Shown piece after piece: positions 1 through 8,415 of a stretch of DNA of 50,445 nucleotides. The stretch is from NCBI RefSeq assembly GCF_001180205.1, contig NZ_CVSU01000009.1, positions 1 through 50,445 on the forward strand, given 5' to 3'. Position numbers and translations under genes: made by a program. This stretch comes from Candidatus Pelagibacter communis. Lineage in GTDB: Bacteria > Pseudomonadota > Alphaproteobacteria > Pelagibacterales > Pelagibacteraceae. The notes under the pieces are model-generated. The model saw only the letters and a list, made by a program, of their open reading frames with translations, made no database searches and had not been told where the DNA came from. How positions within the stretch are numbered: position 1 is the stretch's first letter; each line of letters begins with the position of its first letter.

Positions 1-1121
1 AATTTAATACCAGCAGCTACAATCATCCCAAACATAATGATTGCTGCTCCACCAATCACCGACTCTGGCATTGCTGCGATTATTCCACCTAATTTTGGAA
101 ATAATCCCATAAGAACTAAAACTATTCCTGCAATAGTTCCAACGTGCCTACTTACCACTCCTGTAAACGCAACTAGTCCAGCATTTTGTGAATAGGATGT
201 ATTTGGCATTGCATTAAATATTGCACCAAATGCAGTACCAACACCATCTGCCATAATTCCACCTGAAATTTCTTTATCTGTTGCTTCTCGTTTAGCACCA
301 CCCATTGTAGTAGCACTTATATCTCCAATTGTTTCAATTGTTGTAACAACTGACATAAACAACATTAGAATTATTGCACCGGGTACAAAATCAATTCCAT
401 ATTGAAGTGGCATTGGAAATGCAAACCATGATGCGGAAGCAATTTTTCCGTAGTTAACCATTCCAAGTGCAGCTGCAACTATGAAGCCGGCTACTATTCC
501 AATTAAGATTGATCCTGCAGAAGCCATCCCTTTACCTCTAAGATTAAAAAAGATAGCAACTATAAACACTGTGAAAGCAACTGTTAAATGATTTGCATTT
601 GCAAAGATTTCAGGTTTATTATTCATTAACCATCCACCTCCTCCAGCATACATAAAACCAACTTTAAGTAAACTAAATCCAATCATTAGTACAACTATAC
701 CAGTGACTAATGGTGGAAATAGATGTCTTATTGGTTTTAAAACTTTTCCAATAAAAATTTGAAAAATTCCTCCAATGAACGCTGCTGTAAATACAGCACC
801 TAATCCTGCTGCTTTAAATGGTAGCATAATTGGTATAAACGCAAAACTTGTTCCTTGAACAATAGGAAGTCTTGCACCAATTTCTTTGTATCCAACTGTT
901 TGGATAATTGTTGCAACTCCTGCAACAAACAAAGCCATTTGAATCAAAAATATTTTTTGTTCAGGCGTTTGACCAAAAACTCCAGCCACAATAATAGGAA
1001 CTGTTATATTACCAGCAAACATTGCTAGTACGTGCTGAATTCCTAAAGGTATGGATTTATTTAATGGAAGTTTTTTATCCGGACTGTTTGTAGAGCCCGC
1101 TTTTGTTTTTCTTGAAGCCAT
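1..1121 (-). CDS. NCS2-family xanthine/urate-type permease, C-terminus cut by window edge
   Basis: Inner-membrane nucleobase:cation symporter. The reading frame is open from ATG at 1121 to the left edge, so the C-terminal part is missing. It starts with a short hydrophilic tail, then the TM1 motif GIQHVLAMF with the conserved QH pair, then many hydrophobic helices. The NAT signature is visible near 150-210 as QNAGLVAFTG. In this family a G at the last signature position is typical of xanthine/urate carriers (XanQ, PbuX, UacT), while UraA-type uracil carriers have R, so purine transport is the better guess. A strong GGAGG ribosome site lies 6-10 bases before the ATG. The neighbouring purine catabolism genes agree with this role. 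The exact substrate (xanthine, urate or both) is inferred. Confidence 0.88.
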   Translation of the reverse strand, partial: MASRKTKAGSTNSPDKKLPLNKSIPLGIQHVLAMFAGNITVPIIVAGVFGQTPEQKIFLIQMALFVAGVATIIQTVGYKEIGARLPIVQGTSFAFIPIMLPFKAAGLGAVFTAAFIGGIFQIFIGKVLKPIRHLFPPLVTGIVVLMIGFSLLKVGFMYAGGGGWLMNNKPEIFANANHLTVAFTVFIVAIFFNLRGKGMASAGSILIGIVAGFIVAAALGMVNYGKIASASWFAFPMPLQYGIDFVPGAIILMLFMSVVTTIETIGDISATTMGGAKREATDKEISGGIMADGVGTAFGAIFNAMPNTSYSQNAGLVAFTGVVSRHVGTIAGIVLVLMGLFPKLGGIIAAMPESVIGGAAIIMFGMIVAAGIK

Positions 1122-1259
1122 ATAACCTCCGTCGTTAACTAAATAGACGTTACATTATTGGCTGTGAATTAATATAAAAAAACTGATTAGTTTAGAAGAA
1201 CTCCACTTTAGATAGTGAAAAAAACCTATAATGAGCAGATTTATTTTAATTAATAAATT
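1122..1259. other. Intergenic leader of the permease gene
   Basis: 138 bases between the lipoprotein gene and the permease, both on the minus strand. The only clear signal is the Shine-Dalgarno sequence GGAGG (seen on + as cctcc at about 1127-1131). The direct repeats cgttaac and cgttac (about 1133-1155) could help form a weak hairpin. I do not recognise a known purine riboswitch (guanine or NMT1 xanthine class), but A+T-rich variants could be missed by eye. Confidence 0.4.
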
Positions 1260-1565
1260 TTAAAAGCAACCGTTTGAAACAAAACCCACAACTATATTTT
1301 CTGAATTTATTTCAAACCTACGTTCACATGGAACAAGGTATTTTTTGCTATTATAAACAAACTCGAAATTGCCTTTAGCATTTTTAAAGTCTTCGTCTGG
1401 TTTTCCAAGCTCCATCTGAAGTTCACTAGCTGATTTTCCTAGAAATTTACTCAATTTTTCATTTTCCTTTTCAACAATAGCATCTGTTTTATCTTTAACA
1501 GTTTGGCACCCTGAAAAAAAAATTAATATAATTACAAGACTTAATGCTGATTTTAATTTTGACAT
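1260..1565 (-). CDS. Small predicted lipoprotein
   Basis: A 101-residue protein with a signal peptide (hydrophobic residues 8-17) ending in the lipobox FSGC, so Cys20 should be lipidated and the protein anchored in the cell envelope. The mature part is short and charged (KDKTDAIVEKENEKLSKFLG), followed by a small predicted beta region with two cysteines (CERRFE and the GCF C-terminus) that might form a disulfide. The pattern LGKSASELQMELGKPD resembles the short helix-turn of SmpA/OmlA (BamE)-like small lipoproteins, but I would not assign it there with confidence. It reads divergently from the deaminase/ABC operon, and its function is unknown. Confidence 0.7.
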   Translation of the reverse strand: MSKLKSALSLVIILIFFSGCQTVKDKTDAIVEKENEKLSKFLGKSASELQMELGKPDEDFKNAKGNFEFVYNSKKYLVPCERRFEINSENIVVGFVSNGCF

Positions 1566-1601
1566 AAGTTTAAATTAACATTTTTCGTTACATTCATTAT
1601 T

Positions 1602-1647
1602 AACTTTTAAGTTGTATAAATAATTCATTTCTTATTACTTTTAAGTT
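1602..1647. repeat. Two copies of an imperfect palindrome in a divergent promoter region
   Basis: The 12-mer AACTTTTAAGTT at 1602-1613 (arms AACTT/AAGTT around TT) recurs as TACTTTTAAGTT at 1636-1647, 34 bases apart. Both lie between the divergent lipoprotein gene and the deaminase-ABC operon. Spaced half-palindromes in a divergent promoter can be operators, but the region is so A+T-rich that chance is a fair explanation. Confidence 0.3.
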
Positions 1648-1691
1648 TAATTATAGTAACAATTGTGTTCTTTATTTGATGGTTCAAGCAT

Positions 1692-2282
1692 ATGAATGAA
1701 AAAGCTCTAGAAAAGATACTAAATATATTTTTAAAAGAAGTTTTACCCTTAACTGAACAAGGTGTTGCCAAAGGTAGTAAAGTATTTGGTGCAGCAATAA
1801 TTAAAAAAGAAGATTTATCTTTTGTAGCTGCAGAAACAAACAATGAAATAGAAAATCCATTGTGGCATGGTGAGATGCATACTCTTAAAAAATTTTATGA
1901 ATTAGATGCAAATACAAGACCAAAAGAAAAAGACTGTATGTTCTTAAGTTCACATGAGCCTTGCAGCATGTGTTTGAGTGCAATCACATTTTCTGGCTTT
2001 GATAATTTTTATTATTTGTTTCCATATACTGCTACTAATGATGAATTTAAAATTCCACATGATTTAAATATACTCAAGGAAGTATTTAAAATTAATGATG
2101 GGGAATATAATAAAGAAAATTCCTATTGGAAAAGTCAGAATATAAATTTACTTATTGAAAATTTACCTTCTTCAAAAAAAGAAAAAATTTTAAATCAACT
2201 AAACAAAATTAAAAAAAAATATCAAAAATTATCAAATCAATATCAGGTAAATAAGGATGGAAATTCTATACCATTAAATTAA
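1692..2282 (+). CDS. Cytidine/deoxycytidylate-deaminase-fold nucleoside or base deaminase
   Basis: A 196-residue zinc deaminase of the CDA/guanine deaminase fold. The zinc and catalytic motifs are present: H59-G-E61 (the usual form is HAE) and P90-C91-SM-C94. A poorly conserved lysine-rich tail covers roughly residues 150-196. It is the first gene of a tight operon, with the ABC transporter ATPase starting 3 bases after its stop. That position suggests it deaminates a compound the BMP-type importer brings in, such as guanosine, guanine or cytidine. It is clearly different from the GuaD-like protein at 8415, so the two probably act on different substrates. The family is secure, but the substrate cannot be read from the sequence. 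Confidence 0.8.
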   Translation: MNEKALEKILNIFLKEVLPLTEQGVAKGSKVFGAAIIKKEDLSFVAAETNNEIENPLWHGEMHTLKKFYELDANTRPKEKDCMFLSSHEPCSMCLSAITFSGFDNFYYLFPYTATNDEFKIPHDLNILKEVFKINDGEYNKENSYWKSQNINLLIENLPSSKKEKILNQLNKIKKKYQKLSNQYQVNKDGNSIPLN

Positions 2283-2285
2283 TTA

Positions 2286-3776
2286 ATGAATACAAACCTA
2301 AAAATTTCAAATGTAACTAAAATATATCCTGGGTGTGTTGCAAACGACAATGTTTCACTCGAGTTTAATAGCGGTAAAATTTATGCTCTTCTTGGAGAAA
2401 ATGGTGCTGGAAAATCTACACTAGTTAAAATTCTATCAGGCGTCATCATTCCTGACGAGGGTAAAATTTATTTAAATGAAAATAATCTAAAGCTTAATTC
2501 GCCATTAGATGCAAAAAAAAATGATATCGGAATGGTATTCCAGCATTTTAATCTTTTTGAAACTTTGTCCGTATTTGAAAACTTAATAATAGATTCAGAT
2601 GAACAAAGGGAAAGTGTAAGAGAAAAAATTGATGCAATCATGAAAAAATATAATTTTTCAATTGATCTTGATATTCCTGTTCTAAATCTATCAGCAGGTC
2701 AAAAACAGAAAGTGGAAATAATAAGATGCCTAATAAGGAGTCCAAAAGTTTTAATTATGGATGAACCAACATCTGTATTAACAGAACAAGAAACGAGTGA
2801 ATTATTCTTATCTTTGAAAAAATTTTCAGAAGAAGGAATTTTAATTATTTATATTACACATAAACTAAAGGAAGTTATGCAGCTTTGTGATGAAGTTGCT
2901 GTAATGAGAAGAGGAAAGTTAGTTTCTGTAAGTGAAATAAAGAACGAAAATATTGAGTCACTTGCTAACAAAATGGTGGGTCAGAACCTAAAAACAATTA
3001 AGAAAAAAAAAGCAAAAACTTCATCAGATCAATTAATTAAAATAACGAATCTTAATTTTACAAGCGAAGATCCTTTTGAAACAAATTTAACGGATATTAA
3101 TTTTTCTGTTAATCGAGGGGAGTGTTTAGGAATTGCTGGTATATCAGGAAACGGACAAAGTGAATTATTTCAAGTATTAAGTGGTGAAATTATTTCGGAA
3201 AAGAACTCTATAGAATTTAATAATAATTACATAGGAGATTTAAGTCCTCAAGAAAGAAGAGAATATTTGATGGCCTTTTCTCCAGAGGATAGGCTTGAGC
3301 AGGCTGCAATTCCACAAATGAAAATTTTTGAAAATGTAGCTCTAAACAATTTTAAATCATCAAATTTTTTTAATAATGGATTAATAAACGAAAACAAAAT
3401 TAAAGAACATTCAAAAAAAATAATTTCAGATTTTAATGTTAATACGGACAACATTGAATTAAAAAGCCAATTTTTGTCCGGAGGTAATCTTCAAAAATTA
3501 ATTATTGGAAGAGAATTAATAACATCTCCAGATTTATTAATCTGTTTTAATCCAACTTGGGGTCTAGATGTTGGAGCAATAAATTATATCCACGAAACAT
3601 TGATTAAAATCAATGAACAAAATAAATCAATTATATTAATATCTACAGACACTGACGAGTTATTAAAATTAAGTGATAAAATTTCAGTAATTCATAAAGG
3701 AAAGTTGTCAAAAATTATGAATTCTGAAGAAGTTACCTCTGAAAAACTTGGGATACTAATGGGAGGAGCAAATTGA
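2286..3776 (+). CDS. BMP-type (nucleoside) ABC importer, double ATPase subunit
   Basis: A 496-residue protein with two ABC domains, as in B. subtilis NupO and sugar importers of the RbsA type. Domain 1 is complete: Walker A GENGAGKST (37-45), Q-loop at about 86, signature LSAGQ (135-139) and Walker B VLIMDEP (155-161). Domain 2 has the degenerate P-loop GISGNGQSE, the signature LSGGN and FNPTWGLDVGA in place of a normal Walker B, which is usual for this family, so only one site is likely to hydrolyse ATP normally. It sits between the deaminase and two BPD_transp_2 permeases, overlapping the first permease by 4 bases. It should power uptake of a purine nucleoside or base; the substrate is inferred from context. 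Confidence 0.92.
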   Translation: MNTNLKISNVTKIYPGCVANDNVSLEFNSGKIYALLGENGAGKSTLVKILSGVIIPDEGKIYLNENNLKLNSPLDAKKNDIGMVFQHFNLFETLSVFENLIIDSDEQRESVREKIDAIMKKYNFSIDLDIPVLNLSAGQKQKVEIIRCLIRSPKVLIMDEPTSVLTEQETSELFLSLKKFSEEGILIIYITHKLKEVMQLCDEVAVMRRGKLVSVSEIKNENIESLANKMVGQNLKTIKKKKAKTSSDQLIKITNLNFTSEDPFETNLTDINFSVNRGECLGIAGISGNGQSELFQVLSGEIISEKNSIEFNNNYIGDLSPQERREYLMAFSPEDRLEQAAIPQMKIFENVALNNFKSSNFFNNGLINENKIKEHSKKIISDFNVNTDNIELKSQFLSGGNLQKLIIGRELITSPDLLICFNPTWGLDVGAINYIHETLIKINEQNKSIILISTDTDELLKLSDKISVIHKGKLSKIMNSEEVTSEKLGILMGGAN

Positions 3777-4837
3777 TTAAAATCGTAAAAAGAGATCAAC
3801 CATCAAGAGCTATTTTTTTCTTTACACCCGTATTAGCTATTTTTCTAACCTTAGTAGCGGGAGGTTTGATTTTTTTTATTTTAGGTTTTAAACCATTTGA
3901 AGCTCTTAAATTTTTTTTCATAGTTCCAATTGCAGATAAATATGGTTTCAGTGAATTACTATTAAAAGCTACACCTCTTTGTTTAATAGCAATCGGTTTA
4001 TCTTTTTGTTTTAAAAGTAATAACTGGAATATTGGAGCCGAAGGACAATTAACTTTCGGGGCGATAGTTTCTGGAGGAGTTGCATTATTGTTTTATGAGC
4101 AAGAAGGATTTTACATTCTTCCAATAGTAATTTTAGCTGGTGCAATCGGTGGTATGCTTTATGCATCAATACCCGCAATCTTAAAAACTTACTTTAATAC
4201 AAATGAAATATTAGTAAGTCTTATGTTGGTATATGTCTCAAAATTAATTTTAGACTATCTTGTTGTTGGCCCTTGGAGTAATCCAGAAGGGTTTAATTTT
4301 CCCGAAACTAGACAGTTCAGTGACTCTGCTAAACTTCCGTTGTTATTTGAAGGACTGAGAATTCACGCGGGAATATTTTTAGCTTTAGCTGCGGTGGTTA
4401 TCAGTTGGTTTGTTTTTTATAAAACGTATTTAGGGTTCCAAATGAAAGTTTCGGGTTTTAGTTTAAAGACAGCAAAATATGCCGGATACAAAGGTAAAAA
4501 AATGATCATTCTTGTTTTTCTAATAAGTGGTGCTTGCGCAGGTTTAGCTGGAGTTGGAGAGATAACTGGACCTATTGGACAGCTTCATAGAGAAATTTCT
4601 CCAGATTATGGTTTTACTGCTATAATTGTAGCATTTTTAGGTCGTTTACATCCTGTCGGTATCATCTTTGCATCTCTAGTTGTTGCAATAACTTATCTGG
4701 GTGCTGAGACAGCTCAAATATTTATGCAAATACCTAAATATACTGGTCAGGTTTTTCAAGGAATGATTTTATTTTTTCTTCTTGCATCGGATTATTTACT
4801 TTTTTTCAAAATTAAATTTATAGGTTTAAAAAAATGA
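3773..4837 (+). CDS. BMP-type ABC importer permease 1 (NupP/YufP-like)
   Basis: A 354-residue polytopic inner-membrane subunit of the BPD_transp_2 family, as seen for NupP/YufP. The family pattern SNNWNIGAEGQLTFGA is present near residues 82-97, and a second coupling region GEITGPIGQL appears later. The start is TTG at 3773, sharing the tetranucleotide TTGA with the ATPase stop. A strong GGGAGGAG ribosome site about 6 bases upstream supports that unusual start, and no ATG lies nearby. It overlaps the second permease by 4 bases (ATGA), so the subunits are probably translationally coupled. With its partner it should form the heterodimeric channel. Confidence 0.92.
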   Translation: MIKIVKRDQPSRAIFFFTPVLAIFLTLVAGGLIFFILGFKPFEALKFFFIVPIADKYGFSELLLKATPLCLIAIGLSFCFKSNNWNIGAEGQLTFGAIVSGGVALLFYEQEGFYILPIVILAGAIGGMLYASIPAILKTYFNTNEILVSLMLVYVSKLILDYLVVGPWSNPEGFNFPETRQFSDSAKLPLLFEGLRIHAGIFLALAAVVISWFVFYKTYLGFQMKVSGFSLKTAKYAGYKGKKMIILVFLISGACAGLAGVGEITGPIGQLHREISPDYGFTAIIVAFLGRLHPVGIIFASLVVAITYLGAETAQIFMQIPKYTGQVFQGMILFFLLASDYLLFFKIKFIGLKK

Positions 4838-5766
4838 TCATCGATATAAATTTTATTGGGCTGATAATTGCATCAATCATGGCCTCTGCTGTTCCTTTAA
4901 TCCTAGCGTCTTGTGGTGAGCTAATTACAGAAAGGTCTGGAGTTTTAAACCTTGGTGTTGAAGGAATGATGATCATTGGTGCTATTTCAGGTTTCGCATT
5001 AATGACTGTTACAGGGAGTTTAATTATTGCAATTTTTGGTGCAATGTTAGCTGGAGTTTTAATTTCAACTATTTTTGCATTCCTGACGCAAACATTGATA
5101 ACAAATCATGTTGCTACTGGTTTGGCGCTTACCATATTTGGAATTGGTATTTCTGCGATGATAGGAAAAAATTTTGTAGGTATTCCTGGAAAAGAGTTTC
5201 CTGTTTTATTTCAAGGTTTAAAAGACACAATACCACTTTTAGGTCCAATATTATTTGGACATTCAATTGTTTTTTATTTTGCTTTTGCCCTTCCCTTTAT
5301 AACTAGCTATTTTTTAAAAAAAACGAAAATTGGATTAATTGTAAGAGCTGTAGGAGACTCACCTGAATCTGCATCTAATCAAGGAATAAATGTTAGGCTA
5401 GTTCGTTACGCTTGTATACTTTATGGAGGCGCAATGAGTGGACTTGCTGGTGCATATTTATCTATGATTTATACTCCTCAGTGGATTGAAAATATGACAG
5501 GTGGAAGAGGTTGGATCGCATTGGCTCTAGTGGTTTTCTCAACGTGGAACCCAATTAAAATTTTAATCGGTGCGATGATTTTTGGTGGATTGACCATTAT
5601 TCAATTTCATATGCAAGCAATCGGAGTAAGAATTCCTGTGCAATTTTTAACAGCTCTACCTTACATAGTTACAATAATAGTTTTAGTTGTAATTTCTCGT
5701 GATAGTAGAAAAATAAGACTAAGTACTCCTAGTTCCTTGGGGAAATCTTTTCATAAAGACAATTAA
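4834..5766 (+). CDS. BMP-type ABC importer permease 2 (NupQ/YufQ-like)
   Basis: A 310-residue polytopic membrane protein of the BPD_transp_2 family. Near residues 27-50 it carries GELITERSGVLNLGVEGMM, the hallmark of this permease subfamily, and it ends in a short hydrophilic cytoplasmic tail (SRDSRKIRLSTPSS). Its ATG overlaps the preceding stop as ATGA. It pairs with the permease at 3773 to make the membrane channel. A 76-base spacer follows before the binding-protein gene, which has its own ribosome site, so the binding protein may be expressed at a different level. Confidence 0.92.
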   Translation: MIIDINFIGLIIASIMASAVPLILASCGELITERSGVLNLGVEGMMIIGAISGFALMTVTGSLIIAIFGAMLAGVLISTIFAFLTQTLITNHVATGLALTIFGIGISAMIGKNFVGIPGKEFPVLFQGLKDTIPLLGPILFGHSIVFYFAFALPFITSYFLKKTKIGLIVRAVGDSPESASNQGINVRLVRYACILYGGAMSGLAGAYLSMIYTPQWIENMTGGRGWIALALVVFSTWNPIKILIGAMIFGGLTIIQFHMQAIGVRIPVQFLTALPYIVTIIVLVVISRDSRKIRLSTPSSLGKSFHKDN

Positions 5767-5842
5767 TCTTAAAATAATCATTTTTTTTTAGATAAATTAA
5801 TTTAAATTTAACAAATAAAAAATCAAAAGGGGAAATAAATTT

Positions 5843-6913
5843 ATGCATAAATTTTTAATTCGTTCTTTCGTCTCTTCTTTAGTTTTATTATTTACATTAA
5901 CTGTAGCTGCAGTTGCAAAAGATGTAAAAGCAGCATTTGTTTATATTGGTCCGACTGGTGACCATGGATGGACTTATCAGCATGATGTAGGTAGAAAAGC
6001 TGTTGAAGCTGCCGGATTTGAAACAACATACGTGGAAGGTGTTCCAGAAAGTGCTGATGCTGAAAGGGTTCTTAGACAATTAGCTAATTCTGGTCATGAC
6101 ATTATCTTTACAACTAGCTTTGGATATATGAACCCTACTAACAAAGTTGCAAAAGAGTTTCCAAATGTAAAATTTGAACATGCTACTGGATATAAAAGAG
6201 AGCATCCAAATGTTTCAACTTACGCTGCTAGATTCTATGAAGGTAGAACTATTTTGGGAACAATTGCTGGAACTATGACTAAATCTAATGTGATTGGATA
6301 TGTTGCATCTTTTCCAATACCTGAAGTAATAAGAGGTATCAATTCATTTACTTTAGCAGCTCAAAAAGTTAACCCAAATATTAAAACTAAAATTGTTTGG
6401 GCTTTCACTTGGTACGATCCAGGTAAAGAAGCAGAAGCAGCAAAAGCTTTAATTGATCAAGGTGCTGATGTAATTGCTCAACATACAGATAGTACAGCTA
6501 TTGTTCAAATGGCTGAAAAAGCAGGAGTATATGCTTTTGGACAAGCAAGTGATATGGATAAGTTTGCACCAAAGGCTGTATTAACTTCAGTTGAGAATAA
6601 CTGGGGACCATATTATGTCGATAGAGTTAAAGCTGTTGCAAATGGTACATGGAATCAAAAAGATACATGGCACGGTATAGGTGATGGTATGGTAGTAATC
6701 TCAGGTTTAGACTCTCAAATGCCTAGTGACCTACAAGCAAAAGTTAAAAAACTTCAAGCAGATTTAGCATCTGGTAAAGTTCATTCTTTCACTGGACCAA
6801 TTTATGACCAAAAGGGAAATTTAATGGTAGCAGAAGGGAAAACTGCAGATGATGGTATGCTAGCAGGTATGATGACTTATGTTAAAGGTGTTGAAGGAGA
6901 TATACCTAAGTAA
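5843..6913 (+). CDS. BMP-family periplasmic substrate-binding protein
   Basis: A 356-residue protein of the BMP/Med/PnrA family, the binding component of the importer above. It has a Sec signal peptide (residues about 1-25, probable cut after VAKD or VAAVA) and no lipobox, so it should be a free periplasmic protein. The mature part opens with KAAFVYIGPTGDHGWTYQHDVG, a typical BMP beginning with the G-D-x-G-W-T-Y substrate-site element. Characterised family members bind purine nucleosides (PnrA/TmpC, NupN), and the surrounding purine genes agree with such a ligand. It starts at ATG 5843 behind a GGGGAAA ribosome site and is followed by a strong terminator. Confidence 0.92.
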   Translation: MHKFLIRSFVSSLVLLFTLTVAAVAKDVKAAFVYIGPTGDHGWTYQHDVGRKAVEAAGFETTYVEGVPESADAERVLRQLANSGHDIIFTTSFGYMNPTNKVAKEFPNVKFEHATGYKREHPNVSTYAARFYEGRTILGTIAGTMTKSNVIGYVASFPIPEVIRGINSFTLAAQKVNPNIKTKIVWAFTWYDPGKEAEAAKALIDQGADVIAQHTDSTAIVQMAEKAGVYAFGQASDMDKFAPKAVLTSVENNWGPYYVDRVKAVANGTWNQKDTWHGIGDGMVVISGLDSQMPSDLQAKVKKLQADLASGKVHSFTGPIYDQKGNLMVAEGKTADDGMLAGMMTYVKGVEGDIPK

Positions 6914-6936
6914 TCATTTTCCAATTTAAAAAATTT

Positions 6937-6966
6937 AAAAGGCCGGTTTTTTAACTGGCCTTTTTT
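6937..6966. terminator. Bidirectional intrinsic terminator
   Basis: The stem GGCCGGTT (6941-6948) pairs with AACTGGCC (6953-6960) through eight pairs including one G-U, around a TTTT loop. AAAA flanks it on the left and TTTTTT on the right, so both strands end in a U-run after the hairpin. It lies between the convergent binding-protein and phosphoribosyltransferase genes, and it is the only clear intrinsic terminator I see in the window. Confidence 0.88.
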
Positions 6967-7489
6967 ATATTTGATGTTTTTTTTTAATTTCTTCAATTCT
7001 TAATTCTTCATAAATTTCGAAGGGCTGCACAATCCAAGGATTATCAGGAAGTTTTTTTGCACAAAAATCTGGCTCAAATGTTGATTTCTTTTTTTTAAAT
7101 AAAGTAGCAGTTTTGATATCCTCTATTTTATCCTTTATTGGTTCGTATTTTTTTAACCAGTCTATACTTTTGTTAAAAGTTATTCCTGTATCAGATAAAT
7201 CATCACATAAAAGTATTTTACCACCCATATTAGGTGCGATAGAACTCATTTCCCTTGAGAACACAATATCACCCTGCTCATCCTCCACTCCTTTACCACT
7301 GTAAGATTCAACTGCAAGATATGCACATTTTAATTTAAATATTCTGCTTAATACGTCTATCATTGGTGCTGCGCCACGCATGATGCCAATCAGTATTGTT
7401 GGTTTATATCCACTTTCATCAATTTGGATTGCTAACTTTTCAACAGTCTGGTTGTACTCATCCCAACTGACAATCATTTTTTCTGTCAT
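6965..7489 (-). CDS. Purine phosphoribosyltransferase (xanthine/hypoxanthine-guanine type)
   Basis: A 174-residue type I phosphoribosyltransferase that should join a purine base to PRPP to make a nucleotide. The PRPP loop is ILLCDDLSDTGIT (92-104), containing the paired acidic residues and the S-D-T-G turn. The early strand TILIGIMRGAAP (31-42) supplies the pyrophosphate-contact loop. Near residue 150, NPWIVQPFEIYE matches the purine-base stacking region of Gpt/Hpt-like enzymes. It is the last gene of the hiuH-xdhA-xdhB-guaD-puuD run, 17 bases after puuD. A salvage enzyme inside a breakdown operon gives the cell a choice between reusing and degrading imported purines. Xanthine, guanine and hypoxanthine are all possible substrates. 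Confidence 0.82.
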   Translation of the reverse strand: MTEKMIVSWDEYNQTVEKLAIQIDESGYKPTILIGIMRGAAPMIDVLSRIFKLKCAYLAVESYSGKGVEDEQGDIVFSREMSSIAPNMGGKILLCDDLSDTGITFNKSIDWLKKYEPIKDKIEDIKTATLFKKKKSTFEPDFCAKKLPDNPWIVQPFEIYEELRIEEIKKKHQI

Positions 7490-7506
7490 AATTTTTTAAT
7501 ATCTAT

Positions 7507-8415
7507 TTATTTAAATAATAAAACTAAAACTGCAAGAACGATAAGTGCAATTATTGAAGATATTAAGATATACAACCTATGAATGTTTCTTCCTCTTAAA
7601 TTAAAATAATGCCGTGCTACTCCAGTAATAACTGCTAATGCGCATAATATTAACCAATTATACTGATGATAAACTAAGAAACTTGAGTGTCCAGAAAGCA
7701 TTATAAACAATACTAAAAAAGTGGAATAATTATTATGAATTGATCTCTGTTTAGCTGCTAGAGATAAACTCATATCAAATTTTTCACCTCTTTTACTACT
7801 GCTGATGATGTTCATTTGATTGGGTATAATTACTGTAAAAACATTACCAAACATATTGGTCCCTATAATTAGTCCAACACTTAAAATTGCAAATTTTGGT
7901 CCAAACAATTTTGTTAAACCAAAGGAGACGGCTGCTAATAAAATAATTGCTGTAGATATAAATAGTACATTATTTTCAATCAATTTTGATTTACACAACA
8001 GATCATATATAAACCAAAAAATAATTAATGATAAAAGCGAGATAATAATGGCGTAACTAGGAGGCATCAACAGGACACGTTTATCGACCATTAATACACC
8101 AGCGTTATAATAATAAATTACAACTAAGAGCAACATTCCTGTTACAAAAGTTAGGTAACTTTGCCATTTAAAAATTACTAATCTATTTAAATAATCCTGT
8201 GGTGGTGAGGTTTTTAACCTTGAAAGTTTATAAAAAAAACCAGAATGCATCAGATATCCTTCTCCATCGACATCATTGCTTGTTATATTTTTATTTAAAT
8301 TATTGTCTAAGTAATTAAATAAAAAACTGTTACCTACCCATAATATTGCAAATACTACATGGCCCCATCTTAGAATAACTTCTAACCATTTAATTGTATA
8401 AGGTAAAAATTCCAT
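7507..8415 (-). CDS. puuD: Membrane urate hydroxylase PuuD, form without the cytochrome c domain
   Basis: A 302-residue protein with about eight hydrophobic helices. It matches the membrane part (DUF989/UAO) of PuuD: the opening WLEVILRWGHVVFAILWVGNS, HSGFFY near residue 58, FKWQSYLT near 83 and the IYDLLCKS segment near 136. PuuD oxidises urate to 5-hydroxyisourate and passes electrons to the respiratory chain. Standard PuuD proteins are longer and carry a C-terminal cytochrome c domain. Here the protein ends just after the last helix, with no CxxCH. A separate small cytochrome c is encoded at 15900. The start overlaps the guaD stop by one base. It is placed between guaD and the phosphoribosyltransferase in the purine operon. 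Confidence 0.85.
   Translation of the reverse strand: MEFLPYTIKWLEVILRWGHVVFAILWVGNSFLFNYLDNNLNKNITSNDVDGEGYLMHSGFFYKLSRLKTSPPQDYLNRLVIFKWQSYLTFVTGMLLLVVIYYYNAGVLMVDKRVLLMPPSYAIIISLLSLIIFWFIYDLLCKSKLIENNVLFISTAIILLAAVSFGLTKLFGPKFAILSVGLIIGTNMFGNVFTVIIPNQMNIISSSKRGEKFDMSLSLAAKQRSIHNNYSTFLVLFIMLSGHSSFLVYHQYNWLILCALAVITGVARHYFNLRGRNIHRLYILISSIIALIVLAVLVLLFK

Noticed and set aside
7507-8415. PuuD as a truncated pseudogene
   Set aside because: The membrane domain is complete with all expected motifs, is in a tight operon, and a separate cytochrome exists.
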